A stretch of DNA of 64,000 bases, from contig NZ_NQYC01000001.1 in NCBI RefSeq assembly GCF_003600835.1, positions 248,001 through 312,000 on the forward strand. The letters are read 5' to 3'. Both the position numbers and the translations under genes were made by a program. The notes beneath the pieces were generated by a model. The model saw only the letters and a program-made list of their open reading frames with translations. It made no database searches and was not told where the DNA came from. Shown piece after piece: positions 39,028 to 49,039 of the stretch (position 1 is the first letter of the stretch; every line of letters starts with the position of its first letter). This DNA comes from Bacillus sp. PK3_68. GTDB lineage: Bacteria; Bacillota; Bacilli; Bacillales; Domibacillaceae.

Positions 39028-40455
39028 TTAATGTTCCTGTTCCACTAATCTTGTTAAAATATTTAGTCCTTCTTTTAATTCTTCTAATGACGCATAGGCA
39101 TAGGAAAGACGGATATGATGTAAGTCTCTTGTTTCATATATATATCCTGGGTTAATCAGCACATGCTGACTCAACAAATTTAGAAATAATGCCTTATTTA
39201 CGATAGGTTTATGGAACCTGATCCATATGTAGAAGCCACCCTCAGATTTTTTCCACGTAGCTATTTTTTGAAATCGCTGCTCTAAAATTCCTTCTACAAA
39301 TGCCGCCCGCTTTTTCAATTGTTCTCGAAGTTGAACCAAATGCCTTTCGTATAAACCAGTTGCTATCCAATGGGCAACGATTTCTTGGGAAAAGGCGCTT
39401 GAGCCGTAATCCGTTTGCATTTTAATATCAGCTAATCGTTTAATAACAGGAGAAGGGGCAACTACCCAACCAATCCGTAATCCCGCACTGAGCGTTTTGG
39501 ATACACTGCCGATATAAAGCACTTGACCGGACGTGTCAAACGACTTTATGGCAGGCGAAGTGGAGTCGAATAATAATTCATGATAGACATCATCTTCAAT
39601 AATCGGGATTTGCAGTTCTTTGCATGCATGATATAGTGTTTGTTTTTCCTTCATCGACCAATTGTGTCCGGTCGGATTGTGCAAGGTCGGCACACAGTAA
39701 AATAAAGATTGTCTTTTTCTTTTGAGTGTCCTTAATTTGTCTGCTAAATGGTCATCCCTTGAAACTGCAGTCATGCGCATGCCTGCAGATTGAAAGAGAT
39801 GAATGGAATTTAGATACGATGGCTGCTCCTGAAAAACAATGGAGCCTGCTTCTAATAAACCAACAGCGATTAATTGAAGAGCTTGAAGGGCGCCTGAAAC
39901 AATTAAAATGTTCTCCGGCGCTGTTTGAATACCTCGTTTTTTTAAGTAGCTACATAGAATGACGCGAAGCTTTTCGCTTCCTTGAGGAGAGGAATAACCG
40001 ATGGCTTTTGGATTGAGCGAGATTTCTTTTAACGACTGTTCCATTTGTTTTGTTGGAAGTAAGTCGGGGGATAACTCACCTGTTCCAAGGCGGATGACAT
40101 GATCCATCTGCTCATGCTCATTGATAAGCTGAATCGTATGGTAATTTGGTTTGTGAATACTGGATTCAATATGCTGCTGCCAGTTCGGCTGAGATCTATT
40201 CACAAGCACATTCCACGAATTATTGGCCACAAAGACGCCCGACCCTTTTTTCGATTCGAGAAAACCATCTGCTCTTAAGTCATCAAGCGCAAGTTGAACA
40301 GTGCTCCGATTGACGTTAAATTGCATTGCCAGCTGGCGCTGCGTGGGAATTTTTGTGCCAACTGTCCAATCCCCTCGTTCAATCTGAATCTTTATCCAAT
40401 CTACAATTTGCTCTTGGATGGTTAAATGAGAATGACGGTTGGGTTTCCAATTCAT
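39028..40455 (-). CDS. MocR/PdxR-type regulator (GntR HTH fused to aminotransferase fold)
   Basis: A 475-residue transcription factor. The N-terminal winged HTH is LTIQEQIVDWIKIQIERGDW... and VGTKIPTQRQLAMQFNVNRSTVQLALDDL. A fold-type I aminotransferase-like domain follows, with the PLP lysine in the motif IGSVSKTLSAGLRIGW and the substrate region IPIIEDDVYHELLF. ATG 40455 is preferred for GGAGGGG 8 nt upstream over the in-frame start at 40521. It is divergent from a LysE-type exporter with only 98 nt between them, a common pairing in which MocR senses an amino-acid/PLP adduct and controls the exporter. Confidence 0.9.
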   Translation of the reverse strand: MNWKPNRHSHLTIQEQIVDWIKIQIERGDWTVGTKIPTQRQLAMQFNVNRSTVQLALDDLRADGFLESKKGSGVFVANNSWNVLVNRSQPNWQQHIESSIHKPNYHTIQLINEHEQMDHVIRLGTGELSPDLLPTKQMEQSLKEISLNPKAIGYSSPQGSEKLRVILCSYLKKRGIQTAPENILIVSGALQALQLIAVGLLEAGSIVFQEQPSYLNSIHLFQSAGMRMTAVSRDDHLADKLRTLKRKRQSLFYCVPTLHNPTGHNWSMKEKQTLYHACKELQIPIIEDDVYHELLFDSTSPAIKSFDTSGQVLYIGSVSKTLSAGLRIGWVVAPSPVIKRLADIKMQTDYGSSAFSQEIVAHWIATGLYERHLVQLREQLKKRAAFVEGILEQRFQKIATWKKSEGGFYIWIRFHKPIVNKALFLNLLSQHVLINPGYIYETRDLHHIRLSYAYASLEELKEGLNILTRLVEQEH

Positions 40456-40469
40456 TGAATCCCCTCCTA

Positions 40470-40496
40470 AATTGGGTGGATAAAAACCATCCAATT
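40470..40496. promoter_or_regulatory. Inverted repeat in the MocR-LysE divergent promoter region
   Basis: AATTGGGTGG (40470-40479) and CCATCCAATT (40487-40496) are inverted with one mismatch around ATAAAAA. The repeat lies between the two start codons and is a candidate MocR operator. A second near-palindrome, TATCATAGTACGATA, lies about 20 nt further toward lysE. Confidence 0.5.
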
Positions 40497-40553
40497 GGCT
40501 GTTTTCTTTTAGTTGTATCATAGTACGATAGTAATTGGAAGGGAGTTGATGAC

Positions 40554-41156
40554 ATGGATGCCATTATCCACGGGATCATTTTAGCCTTTGGTCTTATTTT
40601 GCCTTTAGGCGTGCAAAATGTATTTGTATTTTCGCAAGGAGCCACACAGCCAAAACTGTTTCAAGCACTGCCGGCGGCTATTACAGCTGCATTGTGCGAT
40701 ACACTTTTAATTATCTTAGCCGTGTTTGGTCTATCCGTGATTGTTTTACAATTTGAATGGCTACGGGTTAGTCTCATGATCGTCGGAATTTTATTTTTGC
40801 TTTACATGGGGTACGCTATTTGGCGGTCTGCGCCAATGGATACGGAAGAGAATAAAGCATTATCAATCCGGCGGCAAATTATTTTCGCTTTATCTGTTTC
40901 TTTACTAAATCCTCATGCTATTTTAGACACAGTGGGAGTGATCGGGACAAGTGCATTAAGATATGTTGGCACAGAGCAAGTTTTTTTTACAATCGCCTGT
41001 GTGACAGTGTCTTGGATTTGGTTTTTGGGATTGACGATTGCAGGTGCGATTATGAAAAAGCTTGATGGTACAGGAGGGTTAATGAATATATTCAACAAAT
41101 GCTCTGGTCTATTTATCTGGGGAACTGCCGTTTATCTGTTGATTGGATTGATATGA
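40554..41156 (+). CDS. LysE-family amino acid exporter
   Basis: A 200-residue membrane protein with six hydrophobic segments, matching the LysE/ArgO family. The N-terminal signature is GIILAFGLILPLGVQNVFVFSQGA and the second-half motif is SLLNPHAILDTVGVIG, with the conserved NPxA/D element. It exports basic or related amino acids; the exact substrate is not deducible. AAGGGAG precedes ATG. Its divergent neighbour is probably its regulator. Confidence 0.92.
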   Translation: MDAIIHGIILAFGLILPLGVQNVFVFSQGATQPKLFQALPAAITAALCDTLLIILAVFGLSVIVLQFEWLRVSLMIVGILFLLYMGYAIWRSAPMDTEENKALSIRRQIIFALSVSLLNPHAILDTVGVIGTSALRYVGTEQVFFTIACVTVSWIWFLGLTIAGAIMKKLDGTGGLMNIFNKCSGLFIWGTAVYLLIGLI

Positions 41157-41336
41157 CAAACAGCAAACAATAACAATATTATGTCTAGTGAAGACTCTTC
41201 TTTTATCGTTTGTCACAATGAGAATACTAGTTAGAATTTGAACGATATATATGGATACATAGAAAGAGGCTATTTCATCTTCTTGTCGATCATGAACCAT
41301 AAATATAAGAGCCATTTCATTTATCAAAAAGCGAGG

Positions 41337-41365
41337 AAGCCTGCAAAAAATGCAGGCTTTTTTTA
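41337..41365 (+). terminator. Intrinsic terminator downstream of lysE
   Basis: AAGCCTGCA / TGCAGGCTT (9 bp) with loop AAAAA is followed by TTTTTT. It lies 180 nt after the exporter stop; the sequence between holds no credible ORF. Confidence 0.8.
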
Positions 41366-41507
41366 TGGTGGTGCCTGTTTTATTGTACTGAATGGTAAAG
41401 CAGGCAGGTTCAGGACTTTTAATTTGCAAATTCTATCTTTACAAATGGTTTTTCCGAGAGTATAGTAGCTATTATCAATTTAATGTTTACATTAAATCAT
41501 ACCTAAT

Positions 41508-41640
41508 ATCGCTTAATTCTTGAGGAAGTGGGGGACCCATTTTTGTGCATAGCACTTGGGGTGAATCCTTCGTTAGAAGGTAGGGCTACTTTCAAGGCCC
41601 GAGTCCGACAGCTAACCCCATCAGCGTTTTGAAAGGAGGT
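41508..41640 (+). promoter_or_regulatory. c-di-AMP riboswitch (ydaO/yuaA type)
   Basis: The aptamer is recognised from its conserved blocks in order: GCTTAATTCTTGAGGAAGTG, GGGGGACCCA, GGGGTGAATC, GTAGGGCTACTTTCAAGGCC, CGAGTCCGACAGCTAACCCC and GCGTTTTGAAAGGAGG. This class binds cyclic di-AMP. The terminator at 41661-41691 is the expression platform, so high c-di-AMP should stop transcription of the following potassium transporter, as for yuaA-ktrB and ydaO in B. subtilis. Confidence 0.93.
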
Positions 41641-41660
41641 TTGCTTTGTGTTGTGTAAAG

Positions 41661-41691
41661 AACACTAAGTAGGGCTTCTTAGTGTTTTTTT
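41661..41691 (+). terminator. Riboswitch-controlled terminator
   Basis: AACACTAAG / CTTAGTGTT (9 bp, loop of 8 nt) followed by TTTTTT lies 20 nt after the c-di-AMP aptamer and 75 nt before the ktrB start. Confidence 0.88.
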
Positions 41692-41765
41692 GTTGCCCTG
41701 CTTTCAACATTAGTCCATTGCCCTTTAAGAAAAATTTAGGATTGAGAAGTGAAGGAGATACTATC

Positions 41766-43104
41766 GTGAACAGCAAATCCAATCATTTTATGGATCCCCC
41801 TAAGATCTTAGCAGGCGGATTTGCTCTTGTTATTTTGTTAGGAGCTTATCTTTTGACGTTGCCAGCGGCGACAAAAAACGGAGAGGGCCTATCCTTTTTA
41901 GATGCCCTTTTTACATCCACGTCTGCCACGTGTGTAACGGGCCTGGTTGTTGTTGATACAGGCACCACATTTTCCACCTTTGGCCAGCTTGTTATTTTGG
42001 GCCTCATCCAAATTGGGGGCTAGGCTTTATGTCGGTTGCAACGCTGTTTGCTTTTTTGTTGAAAAGAAAAATTTCCTTGAAAGAACGATTGATTTTACGG
42101 GAAGCTTTTAATTCCCCGGCCATTGAAGGGATTGTTAAACTCGTAAGGCGGGTTTTGCTTTTCACGCTTGCCTGTGAGTTTATCGGGGGGATATTGCTTA
42201 CCATTCGTTTCTCTTTTGATATGCCGATAGGGAAAGCGATGTATTATGGATTTTTTCATGCTATTTCCAATTTTAATAATGCAGGATTCGACCTTATGGG
42301 TGAATTTAGAAGTTTAACCGGCTATGTAGATGATCCAATCGTTGTATTAGTGATCTGCTCGTTAATCATTATGGGAGGCATCGGGTTTGTCGTCATGAAC
42401 GAATTGTATGACTACCGGAAGAGAAAAAACTTATCTCTACACACAAAAATTGTTCTGGTGACAACCTTCTTGCTAGTTGGAGTAGGAACGGTTTTAATTT
42501 TCTTGTTGGAATTTCACAATACAAAAACATTGAAGCCTTTATCGTGGACGGGGAAGTTTTTAGGCGCTTTGTATCAATCAGTAACAGCGCGTACAGCGGG
42601 ATCGAACACACTAAATATTGCTGATTTGACAGATACATCTTTGTTCTTGATTATCTTTTAATGTTTATTGGTGCTTCTCCTGGTTCTACAGGTGGAGGGA
42701 TTAAGACAACGACTTTTGCTACGCTGGTTGGAGCGGTCATGTCCCAGATTAAAGGGAAGGAAGAGGTTGTTTTTTTTGAAAGACGAATTGATTATAAATT
42801 AATCTATAAGTCTCTTACGATTATATTAAGCAGCCTATCAGTTGTTGTTATTGTAACAATGATTTTAACGATTACGGAAACAGGCAAGGGATTTTTGATG
42901 ATTGTTTTTGAAGCTACGTCAGCTTTTGCCACAACAGGGCTATCGATGGGATTGACACCGGATTTAACTCCTATCGGCAAGGTGGTCATCATACTCGCCA
43001 TGTTTACAGGAAGATTAGGCCCTTTAACGTTAGCAGTAGCACTTACGCTGAACCGTCAGCCTGATCGGTTCCGTTATACAGAAGAAAAAATAATGATTGG
43101 ATAA
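41766..43104 (+). CDS. ktrB: KtrB/TrkH-type potassium uptake protein (two frame disruptions)
   Basis: A K+ channel-like subunit of about 447 residues. All four selectivity-filter segments are present: [28 protein letters not shown] and [10 protein letters not shown]. The start is GTG 41766 with AAGGAG 8 nt upstream. The frame breaks at G5 42015-42019; adding G restores [16 protein letters not shown]. It breaks again at T4 42656-42659; adding T restores [25 protein letters not shown]. Ktr complexes need a cytoplasmic RCK subunit (KtrA/C), which is not encoded nearby. The upstream c-di-AMP riboswitch places it under osmotic/potassium control. Confidence 0.9.
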
Positions 43105-43137
43105 GTTTATGCCATTATGCAGGAGGATTTACGGATC

Positions 43138-43533
43138 GTGATTAGAGAATTAATCAGCCAATGCTTTTCACGTATTGGTTCAGCACACATTCACCTTGTT
43201 TTAGATAAGAGAGAGTTTGCTCCAGGAGAAAAAGTGACTGGATACTTCTCTCTTGAAGGCGGGTGGTTTGAACAGGAAATTAAGAGGCTTGAATGTGATT
43301 TAGTCGTCACAGACAGCAAGACGCAAACGGAGCAACTGGTTGAAGGGGCTGTGACAAGACTGATGTCAAAATCAATTGTCTCCAAAGAATCAGATCAAAT
43401 CCCATTCACGTTCCTGTTGCCAGCTGAATTAGATTCTTCATCTGATAGCCGCTCATATCGTTTTCACACGAGAGTCGTTTTTAGCAATGGAGCCAAAAGC
43501 ATGGAACACGATGAAATTAAAATTTTAAGATAA
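43138..43533 (+). CDS. Spo0M-like sporulation-control (arrestin-fold) protein
   Basis: About 131 residues with the N-terminal part of the Spo0M family fold: CFSRIGSAHIHLVLDKREFAPGEKVTGYFSLEGG. This parallels the IGSA-V-T-L-PGE-V-G-V-I-GG pattern of Spo0M. It is about half the length of full Spo0M (~258 residues) and lacks the second domain. GTG 43138 is preferred by family alignment, with AGGAGG 11 nt upstream; ATG 43117 is possible. It lies 33 nt after ktrB and may be co-transcribed. Spo0M influences Spo0A-dependent sporulation in B. subtilis. Confidence 0.65.
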   Translation: MIRELISQCFSRIGSAHIHLVLDKREFAPGEKVTGYFSLEGGWFEQEIKRLECDLVVTDSKTQTEQLVEGAVTRLMSKSIVSKESDQIPFTFLLPAELDSSSDSRSYRFHTRVVFSNGAKSMEHDEIKILR

Positions 43534-43550
43534 ATGCATTAACAGCGACG

Positions 43551-43592
43551 AAAACAAGGCATCCCTGAGTGTTCAGGAAGATGCCTTGTTTT
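43551..43592. terminator. Terminator of the ktrB-spo0M-like unit
   Basis: AAAACAAGGCATC / GATGCCTTGTTTT (13 bp) encloses a second stem CCTGA/TCAGG and is flanked by A and T runs. It lies 18 nt after the stop. Confidence 0.92.
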
Positions 43593-44244
<652 letters not shown>

Positions 44245-44514
44245 TTAGCTTGGCGCTACATATATCACAGAAATATAAACGTATATGAAATACACTGCGG
44301 GAATGAGTGAAATAATTATGCCGAGTAATCTAGTTTCTAACTTATACTGCAAAACTAAGCCAATAATCCAAACTAGTAACCAGATCAGTATGCGATAATC
44401 ATTTGTGGGCTCATCCGTGTCTGCTATTCCGCTAATTAAAAAGCCTATAAAACTAGAAAAAGCAACAAATAATCCGGTCACAACATTCATGATAATCCAT
44501 ACAATTCGACTCAT
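44245..44514 (-). CDS. Hypothetical small membrane protein, 89 residues
   Basis: Three hydrophobic helices (IVWIIMNVVTGLFVAFSSFIGFLI, IWLLVWIIGLVLQYKL and LLGIIISLIPAVYFIYVYIS) with short loops. AAGAGGTCG lies 8 nt before the ATG. No family motif is recognised. It is isolated between two gene-poor AT-rich stretches. Confidence 0.5.
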   Translation of the reverse strand: MSRIVWIIMNVVTGLFVAFSSFIGFLISGIADTDEPTNDYRILIWLLVWIIGLVLQYKLETRLLGIIISLIPAVYFIYVYISVIYVAPS

Positions 44515-45098
44515 TTAAGTTCGACCTCTTTCTTTGCAGCGTTTTAATACGAACCTCCGAAATAGTCACGCAGAAAATGCGCTCTGGGGGTATGTGTTTG
44601 TTTGACAATCCTTTGAGGTGTTTTTGGATGAACTTCTGCTGCTCCTTGAATTTAGAGAACATTAAACATCATGGATACATGTTTTGGGAAATTTTTGTAT
44701 TTATCCTTTGAGAGAAAACGTTGAATCGTTAAAGTAGACAAAGAATTATTAGTTTACATAATTACAGAGACTATTCTATTTTCTAACGCATACTAAAAGC
44801 CAATCTACTTCTGTAAGTATGTAAGTGGAATTATTTGCTGCCCAGGTTGTTTACAGCCATTTGAATACTCCGGGTCTAGGTAAAGAAACAAGAGTGCCTC
44901 CTCCCTCTTGTTTCACTCGTTTTCTCTTAAAGACATAATAAGTCCGATCAAGAAAATGAGCGGAAACAAATACCATATGATCAATGCTGCCAACAATGAT
45001 AGTAATGGATAATACTATGACAATCGCCGCTTTATACCACCTTCCTTTCTTGTCGTACTATCATTTTTTAACCTATATACCTACATAAATGCATATAA
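44515..45098. other. 580-bp gene-poor region with a hairpin
   Basis: No secure gene. GAAACAAGAG / CTCTTGTTTC (44885-44894 and 44905-44914) is a perfect 10-bp hairpin, terminator-like on the minus strand. Before it on the minus strand, a frame preceded by AGGAAGGTGG reads IVIVLSITIIVGSIDHMVFV and then a basic tail, but it lacks a standard start codon. This may be a broken small membrane protein. Confidence 0.35.
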
Positions 45099-45124
45099 AG
45101 GCGATCCTGAATAGCGGATCGCCT
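45099..45124 (-). terminator. Terminator of the symporter operon
   Basis: AGGCGATCC / GGATCGCCT (9 bp, loop of 8 nt) lies just beyond the symporter stop. On the minus strand it is followed by a T-rich stretch. Confidence 0.8.
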
Positions 45125-45131
45125 CCTTCCT

Positions 45132-46628
45132 TTATTTCATAAGATTTTTTGCCGGTTCTTGGTAGACGGGTTCTGTTTCAGAATGGATCAAATGATTGGT
45201 CCCTAGACTGATAATTATGGCTACAATGACATTGACCGCTACTGCAATGGCTCCTGTGTTGATATCGTTAAGGACCGGAGGAATAGACGGGAAGAAATCA
45301 ACCAGCTTAGCGGATGTAACCGTTGCATATAAAACGATGGCAACTCCCGTAATGATTCCTGCCATGGCACCGAACTTATTCATGGCACGCTGGTTGAAAA
45401 AGCTGAATAACAATGCCGGAACAAGTTGGGCAATTAAACTGTAAGACATAATATTCAATATTGCTAAAGCATTGCCGCCTGTAATCGTGAAAACGAACGC
45501 AATGACGATAATGACTAAAACGAAGACTTTGGAAACAATCAACTGCTGACGATCAGAAGATTTGGGGGCTATCAATTTATAAAATCCCGTCATTAATCCA
45601 ATGGAAGCAGACATTAACATCACAGAGACTGGAACTAAGGCTGTGAGCAAGCCAGCCGCTCCGACAATGCCCACCACCCATGGATCAAATGTTTGAAGAG
45701 TTAAACGCAGTAAAGATAAATCTCCATCCGCTCCTTGTAACCCCGGGATCTGTATGATAGCTGCAAAGCCGATGAAAAATGCGAATAACAGGAGCAAGGT
45801 ATATAAAGGCAAGGTGATCGCATTTCTTTTCAATGACTTCTCTCCCTTGGCGGATAAAACAACGGAAAAGGAATTCGGCAATAGATAAAAACTGAAGGCA
45901 TTTAGGATCACCGTAGACACGAACCAAGAAATGCTCAACCCTTCAGTTGATAAAACGAGACTTTCAGGTTTGAGTGCTTCTACCGCTTTGAATAGAGGCT
46001 GAATTCCACCAAAGTAATGGAAAGGAATATATAGTCCAAGAAAAACGATAACAAACAAAATCATGATGTCTTTAAGAACGGCAGTCCAGGCGGATCCGTG
46101 AATTCCTGAAATAACGACATATATAGTAGCAATGACAGCTCCTATCGTACTTGCTGCAAGCGGACTAATACTTCCATAAGACGCTTCTGAGACGATGATT
46201 CCCAGACCTTTGAGCTGGATGACGATGTAGGGAATCAACGCGATCGTTCCGATAAAGCTCACTACCAGACCTAATATGGGACTGTTAAATTTTGAAGCAA
46301 AATAGTCAGGCTGAGAGATGATGTTATGCTGTTTAGCATAGCGCCAAATGTTCGGAACGATCCAATACGAAACGACGTAAGCCAGACAAATATAGGCAGG
46401 GACATAGAATGCGGCTGCACCTTTTGAATACGCCCATCCGCTGCCACCCAGAAAGGTAAAAGTTGTATATACCTCACCAGCGATCAGCAGGAAAACAAAA
46501 AGGGTACCGAACCCTTTGTTTCCAACGGCAAATTCATCTACATTCATTTTCTTCCCATGTGTTGCTCGAATACCGAGAAAGAGAGCAATCGCAGCGAAGG
46601 CGAATATGATAATCAATGCGATGTTCAT
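45132..46628 (-). CDS. Sodium:solute symporter (SSS family)
   Basis: A 498-residue transporter with about 13 hydrophobic segments, matching the SSS family (LeuT fold). Recognisable family features are the N-terminal KKMNVDEFAVGNKGFGTLFVF segment, GGSGWAYSKGAAAF, the SG-HGSAWTAVLKD motif of TM5/loop and the NRM-like later loop region. Its start overlaps the stop of the small DUF3311 gene by one base (TAATG). The pair resembles yhjB-yhjC of B. subtilis. The substrate is unknown; the upstream amidohydrolase suggests an amide or N-acyl compound. Confidence 0.9.
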   Translation of the reverse strand: MNIALIIIFAFAAIALFLGIRATHGKKMNVDEFAVGNKGFGTLFVFLLIAGEVYTTFTFLGGSGWAYSKGAAAFYVPAYICLAYVVSYWIVPNIWRYAKQHNIISQPDYFASKFNSPILGLVVSFIGTIALIPYIVIQLKGLGIIVSEASYGSISPLAASTIGAVIATIYVVISGIHGSAWTAVLKDIMILFVIVFLGLYIPFHYFGGIQPLFKAVEALKPESLVLSTEGLSISWFVSTVILNAFSFYLLPNSFSVVLSAKGEKSLKRNAITLPLYTLLLLFAFFIGFAAIIQIPGLQGADGDLSLLRLTLQTFDPWVVGIVGAAGLLTALVPVSVMLMSASIGLMTGFYKLIAPKSSDRQQLIVSKVFVLVIIVIAFVFTITGGNALAILNIMSYSLIAQLVPALLFSFFNQRAMNKFGAMAGIITGVAIVLYATVTSAKLVDFFPSIPPVLNDINTGAIAVAVNVIVAIIISLGTNHLIHSETEPVYQEPAKNLMK

Positions 46629-46819
46629 TATTCTTCGCCTCCCTGGTTAGCAGGATCATACTTATAGACGATAGCCAGGATAGCTGATGACAAAATCATC
46701 CATAATACGATCCAAAACAGCAGGAATGGCAATCCCAATACATACGGTTCAATTTTATTGACAAATGGCAGCAAGAAGCATATTCCGATGAAAGGCACAA
46801 TGAGCAATAGTTTAATCAT
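46628..46819 (-). CDS. DUF3311 small membrane protein, symporter partner
   Basis: A 63-residue protein with two membrane helices (LLLIVPFIGICFLLPFV and LPFLLFWIVLWMILSSAILAIVY) and the DUF3311 pattern KIEPYVLGLPFLLFWIVLW. AGGAGGAG precedes ATG. The stop overlaps the start of the symporter gene by one base, so both are translated together. DUF3311 proteins are consistently encoded just before SSS-family symporters and are presumed small subunits, analogous to the DUF997/PanF arrangement. Confidence 0.87.
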   Translation of the reverse strand: MIKLLLIVPFIGICFLLPFVNKIEPYVLGLPFLLFWIVLWMILSSAILAIVYKYDPANQGGEE

Positions 46820-46998
46820 AATTCCACTCCTCCTATTGATAGTGCGCTGTCCATAGGAGCTTTTAGTCTATAGAAGTATTTCCTTCTTTCTCTGTTCGGA
46901 ACATGGTTGTCGCTCCATTTTCCCCTTGATGGTCTTTGGCTGATGACAAGTCCTGTTATTAGCTGTTTTGCCCAATCTGTTGGGTATCGAGCCTTTAA

Positions 46999-48621
46999 TT
47001 ATGAACGTGCAGTTGCCTTTGTCCGCTCAAAAACAATTTCACCATCTATCATCGTTAGTTCGACCTGAATATCTTTCAGATTTTCCTCGGATTCTTTCAA
47101 GATGCTGCGGTCTAAGACAACCAAATCAGCCAGTTTACCCGCTTCTAAGCTGCCTTTGATGGTTTCTTCAAAGCTGGCGTATGCGCCGTTATAGGTATAC
47201 ATACGAATCGCCTCTAGCAAATTTATTTTTTGAGCCTCTTCGAACGAAGTGCCGTTTTTCATGCAGCGGTTAACGGCTGTATAGATGCCGATAAATGGAT
47301 TACAGGTCGTAATCGGAGCATCGGATCCAGCGGCAGCTACAATTCCTGCGTCGATAAAATCACGGGCTGGATACATGTAATTCACACGGCTTCCATAGTT
47401 ATGTAGATAACTTTCTCCAAATTCATACGGGAATGGCGGATTCGGCACAGGGATTATATTTAACTTTTTCATTCGCTCTTGCAGATCAGGGCTTGCAATG
47501 CCCGCATGTTCGATGCGATGCCGATGATTTTCCCGGGGAACTTCTTGCAGCGCCTTTTCCACAACATTTAAGTACATCTCAATGGCGCGGTCTCCCTGAG
47601 CATGAACAGTTATTTGATAGCCTCGCTTATGGGCTTCTCCTAATACTTCATAGATCTCATCTTCCGAGTAATACAGTATGCCATGGTCTTGTTTATTGCT
47701 CGTGTACCCTTCCCTAGTCGCAATTGTTGGCCCTGTACTGCTGCCGTCTGTGAAAAGCTTGGCCGGACCGATTTTGAAAAACTCATTTCCCGTACCTGTG
47801 ATGACACCGGCCTCCATCATATTCAAGGTGAATTGTTTACAGTCATTCAACGTGCCGATCATGGCATAGACACGGATTTTTAGGTCACCGCTGTGGGAGG
47901 CAAGCTGGAGGAGTCGATAGCTTTCCTGATTAAAGGTTCCTGCTTCATGTACGCTTGTTATTCCTGCCTCTATAAAATGCTGCTGAGCGATAGAAATAGC
48001 TTGCTGGATTTCTTGTGGAGTGTATCTGGCGGTTTCATTCATTTTCATATAAGCGGTTTCGATAAGGCGTCCTGTAAGGTTGCCATCCGTATCTTTTTCT
48101 ATGCTGCCACCTTGGGGATTGATTGTATGTGCATCTATATTGGCTAACTGAAGGGCATAGCTGTTGGCGACACCGATATGGCCACACGTTCTGGTGATCA
48201 CGACCGGGTGTTCCGTGGAAATGGAGTCGAGTTCTTCTAGAGTCGGGTAGCGTTTTTCGTCTATCGTTCTTTCGTTGAAGCCCCAGGCCCGCACCCACTG
48301 GCCCTTTGGTGTATTAGCGGCTCTTTTCTTTAACGCAGTCAATAAGGCATCCATTGACTGCATGTCTGGCTCTTTGCAGCTTAAGTTCAATTGGAAAACG
48401 CCGTACAGGATGAGATGCAAGTGAGCATCAATGATACCGGGAAGCAATGACTTTCCATTCAAATTAATTACTCGTGTTCCTTCGCTTGCAAATGCTTGCA
48501 ACTCTTCATTAGAACCAACAGCCAAAATTTTATTTCCCTTGATTGCGATGGCTTGTTGAATAGAATCCTTTTCATCTACAGTCATGACCTCACCGTTCAA
48601 AAAAACGATATCTGCCTTCAT
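46999..48621 (-). CDS. Amidohydrolase family protein (YtcJ-like, amidohydrolase 3)
   Basis: A 540-residue metal-dependent hydrolase of the amidohydrolase 3 group. The beta-sandwich ends (ADIVFLNGEVMTVDE; LEAGKLADLVVLDR) bracket the barrel. Metal ligands are the HLH of LLPGIIDAHLHL, H in TVHAQGDRA, H in HRIEHAG and D in AAGSDAPI. AGGAGGGATTCG precedes ATG. It is the first gene of a probable operon with the DUF3311 protein and the SSS symporter (180-nt gap). It likely hydrolyses an imported amide or exposed N-formyl/N-acyl substrate; the specific reaction is unknown. Confidence 0.88.
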   Translation of the reverse strand: MKADIVFLNGEVMTVDEKDSIQQAIAIKGNKILAVGSNEELQAFASEGTRVINLNGKSLLPGIIDAHLHLILYGVFQLNLSCKEPDMQSMDALLTALKKRAANTPKGQWVRAWGFNERTIDEKRYPTLEELDSISTEHPVVITRTCGHIGVANSYALQLANIDAHTINPQGGSIEKDTDGNLTGRLIETAYMKMNETARYTPQEIQQAISIAQQHFIEAGITSVHEAGTFNQESYRLLQLASHSGDLKIRVYAMIGTLNDCKQFTLNMMEAGVITGTGNEFFKIGPAKLFTDGSSTGPTIATREGYTSNKQDHGILYYSEDEIYEVLGEAHKRGYQITVHAQGDRAIEMYLNVVEKALQEVPRENHRHRIEHAGIASPDLQERMKKLNIIPVPNPPFPYEFGESYLHNYGSRVNYMYPARDFIDAGIVAAAGSDAPITTCNPFIGIYTAVNRCMKNGTSFEEAQKINLLEAIRMYTYNGAYASFEETIKGSLEAGKLADLVVLDRSILKESEENLKDIQVELTMIDGEIVFERTKATARS

Positions 48622-48962
48622 CGAATCCCTCCTATTTTTTGAAACATTCTATCAATTATTGGTAATTTGAAAAATATAGCATGAAATGATAGGGAAGATA
48701 ATACCCAAAAGGTAAGGTTGTTTCTCCTATTAATTGGACAATTTGTTAATGAGGAGAATGAATCTAAACATTAGAATACACGCTGAAGCTAACACCTATT
48801 ATTTTGGATGAACTCACCATAAATACTACAATATAGTTATCTTTGTATAATTTAATTAGTGGAAAATGAAAAAAATCACGGGTTTATACAGGGATATTAT
48901 TTTATTAATATATTTATTAAATCGGATTATAGACGATAACTTGACAGAAGCTAGATGAAAAA
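48622..48962. other. 340-bp intergenic region
   Basis: No ORF, repeat or recognised regulatory motif. It should contain the promoter of the amidohydrolase operon on the minus strand, but no clear -35/-10 pair is seen. Confidence 0.4.
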
Positions 48963-48997
48963 GAAAGAGCCTATATTAATTTATGATAGGCTCTTTC
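48963..48997 (-). terminator. Terminator of the beta-lactamase gene
   Basis: GAAAGAGCCTAT / ATAGGCTCTTTC (12 bp, 11-nt loop), followed on the minus strand by TTTTTC, lies 43 nt beyond the stop. Confidence 0.85.
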
Positions 48998-49039
48998 AAT
49001 CCTTTTAAATTAAGTTTTCATGCATCATTATCAACCCTC

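Noticed and set aside
40456-40553. Lysine riboswitch before the LysE-type exporter
   Set aside because: The intergenic region is only 98 nt and shows none of the lysine aptamer blocks.
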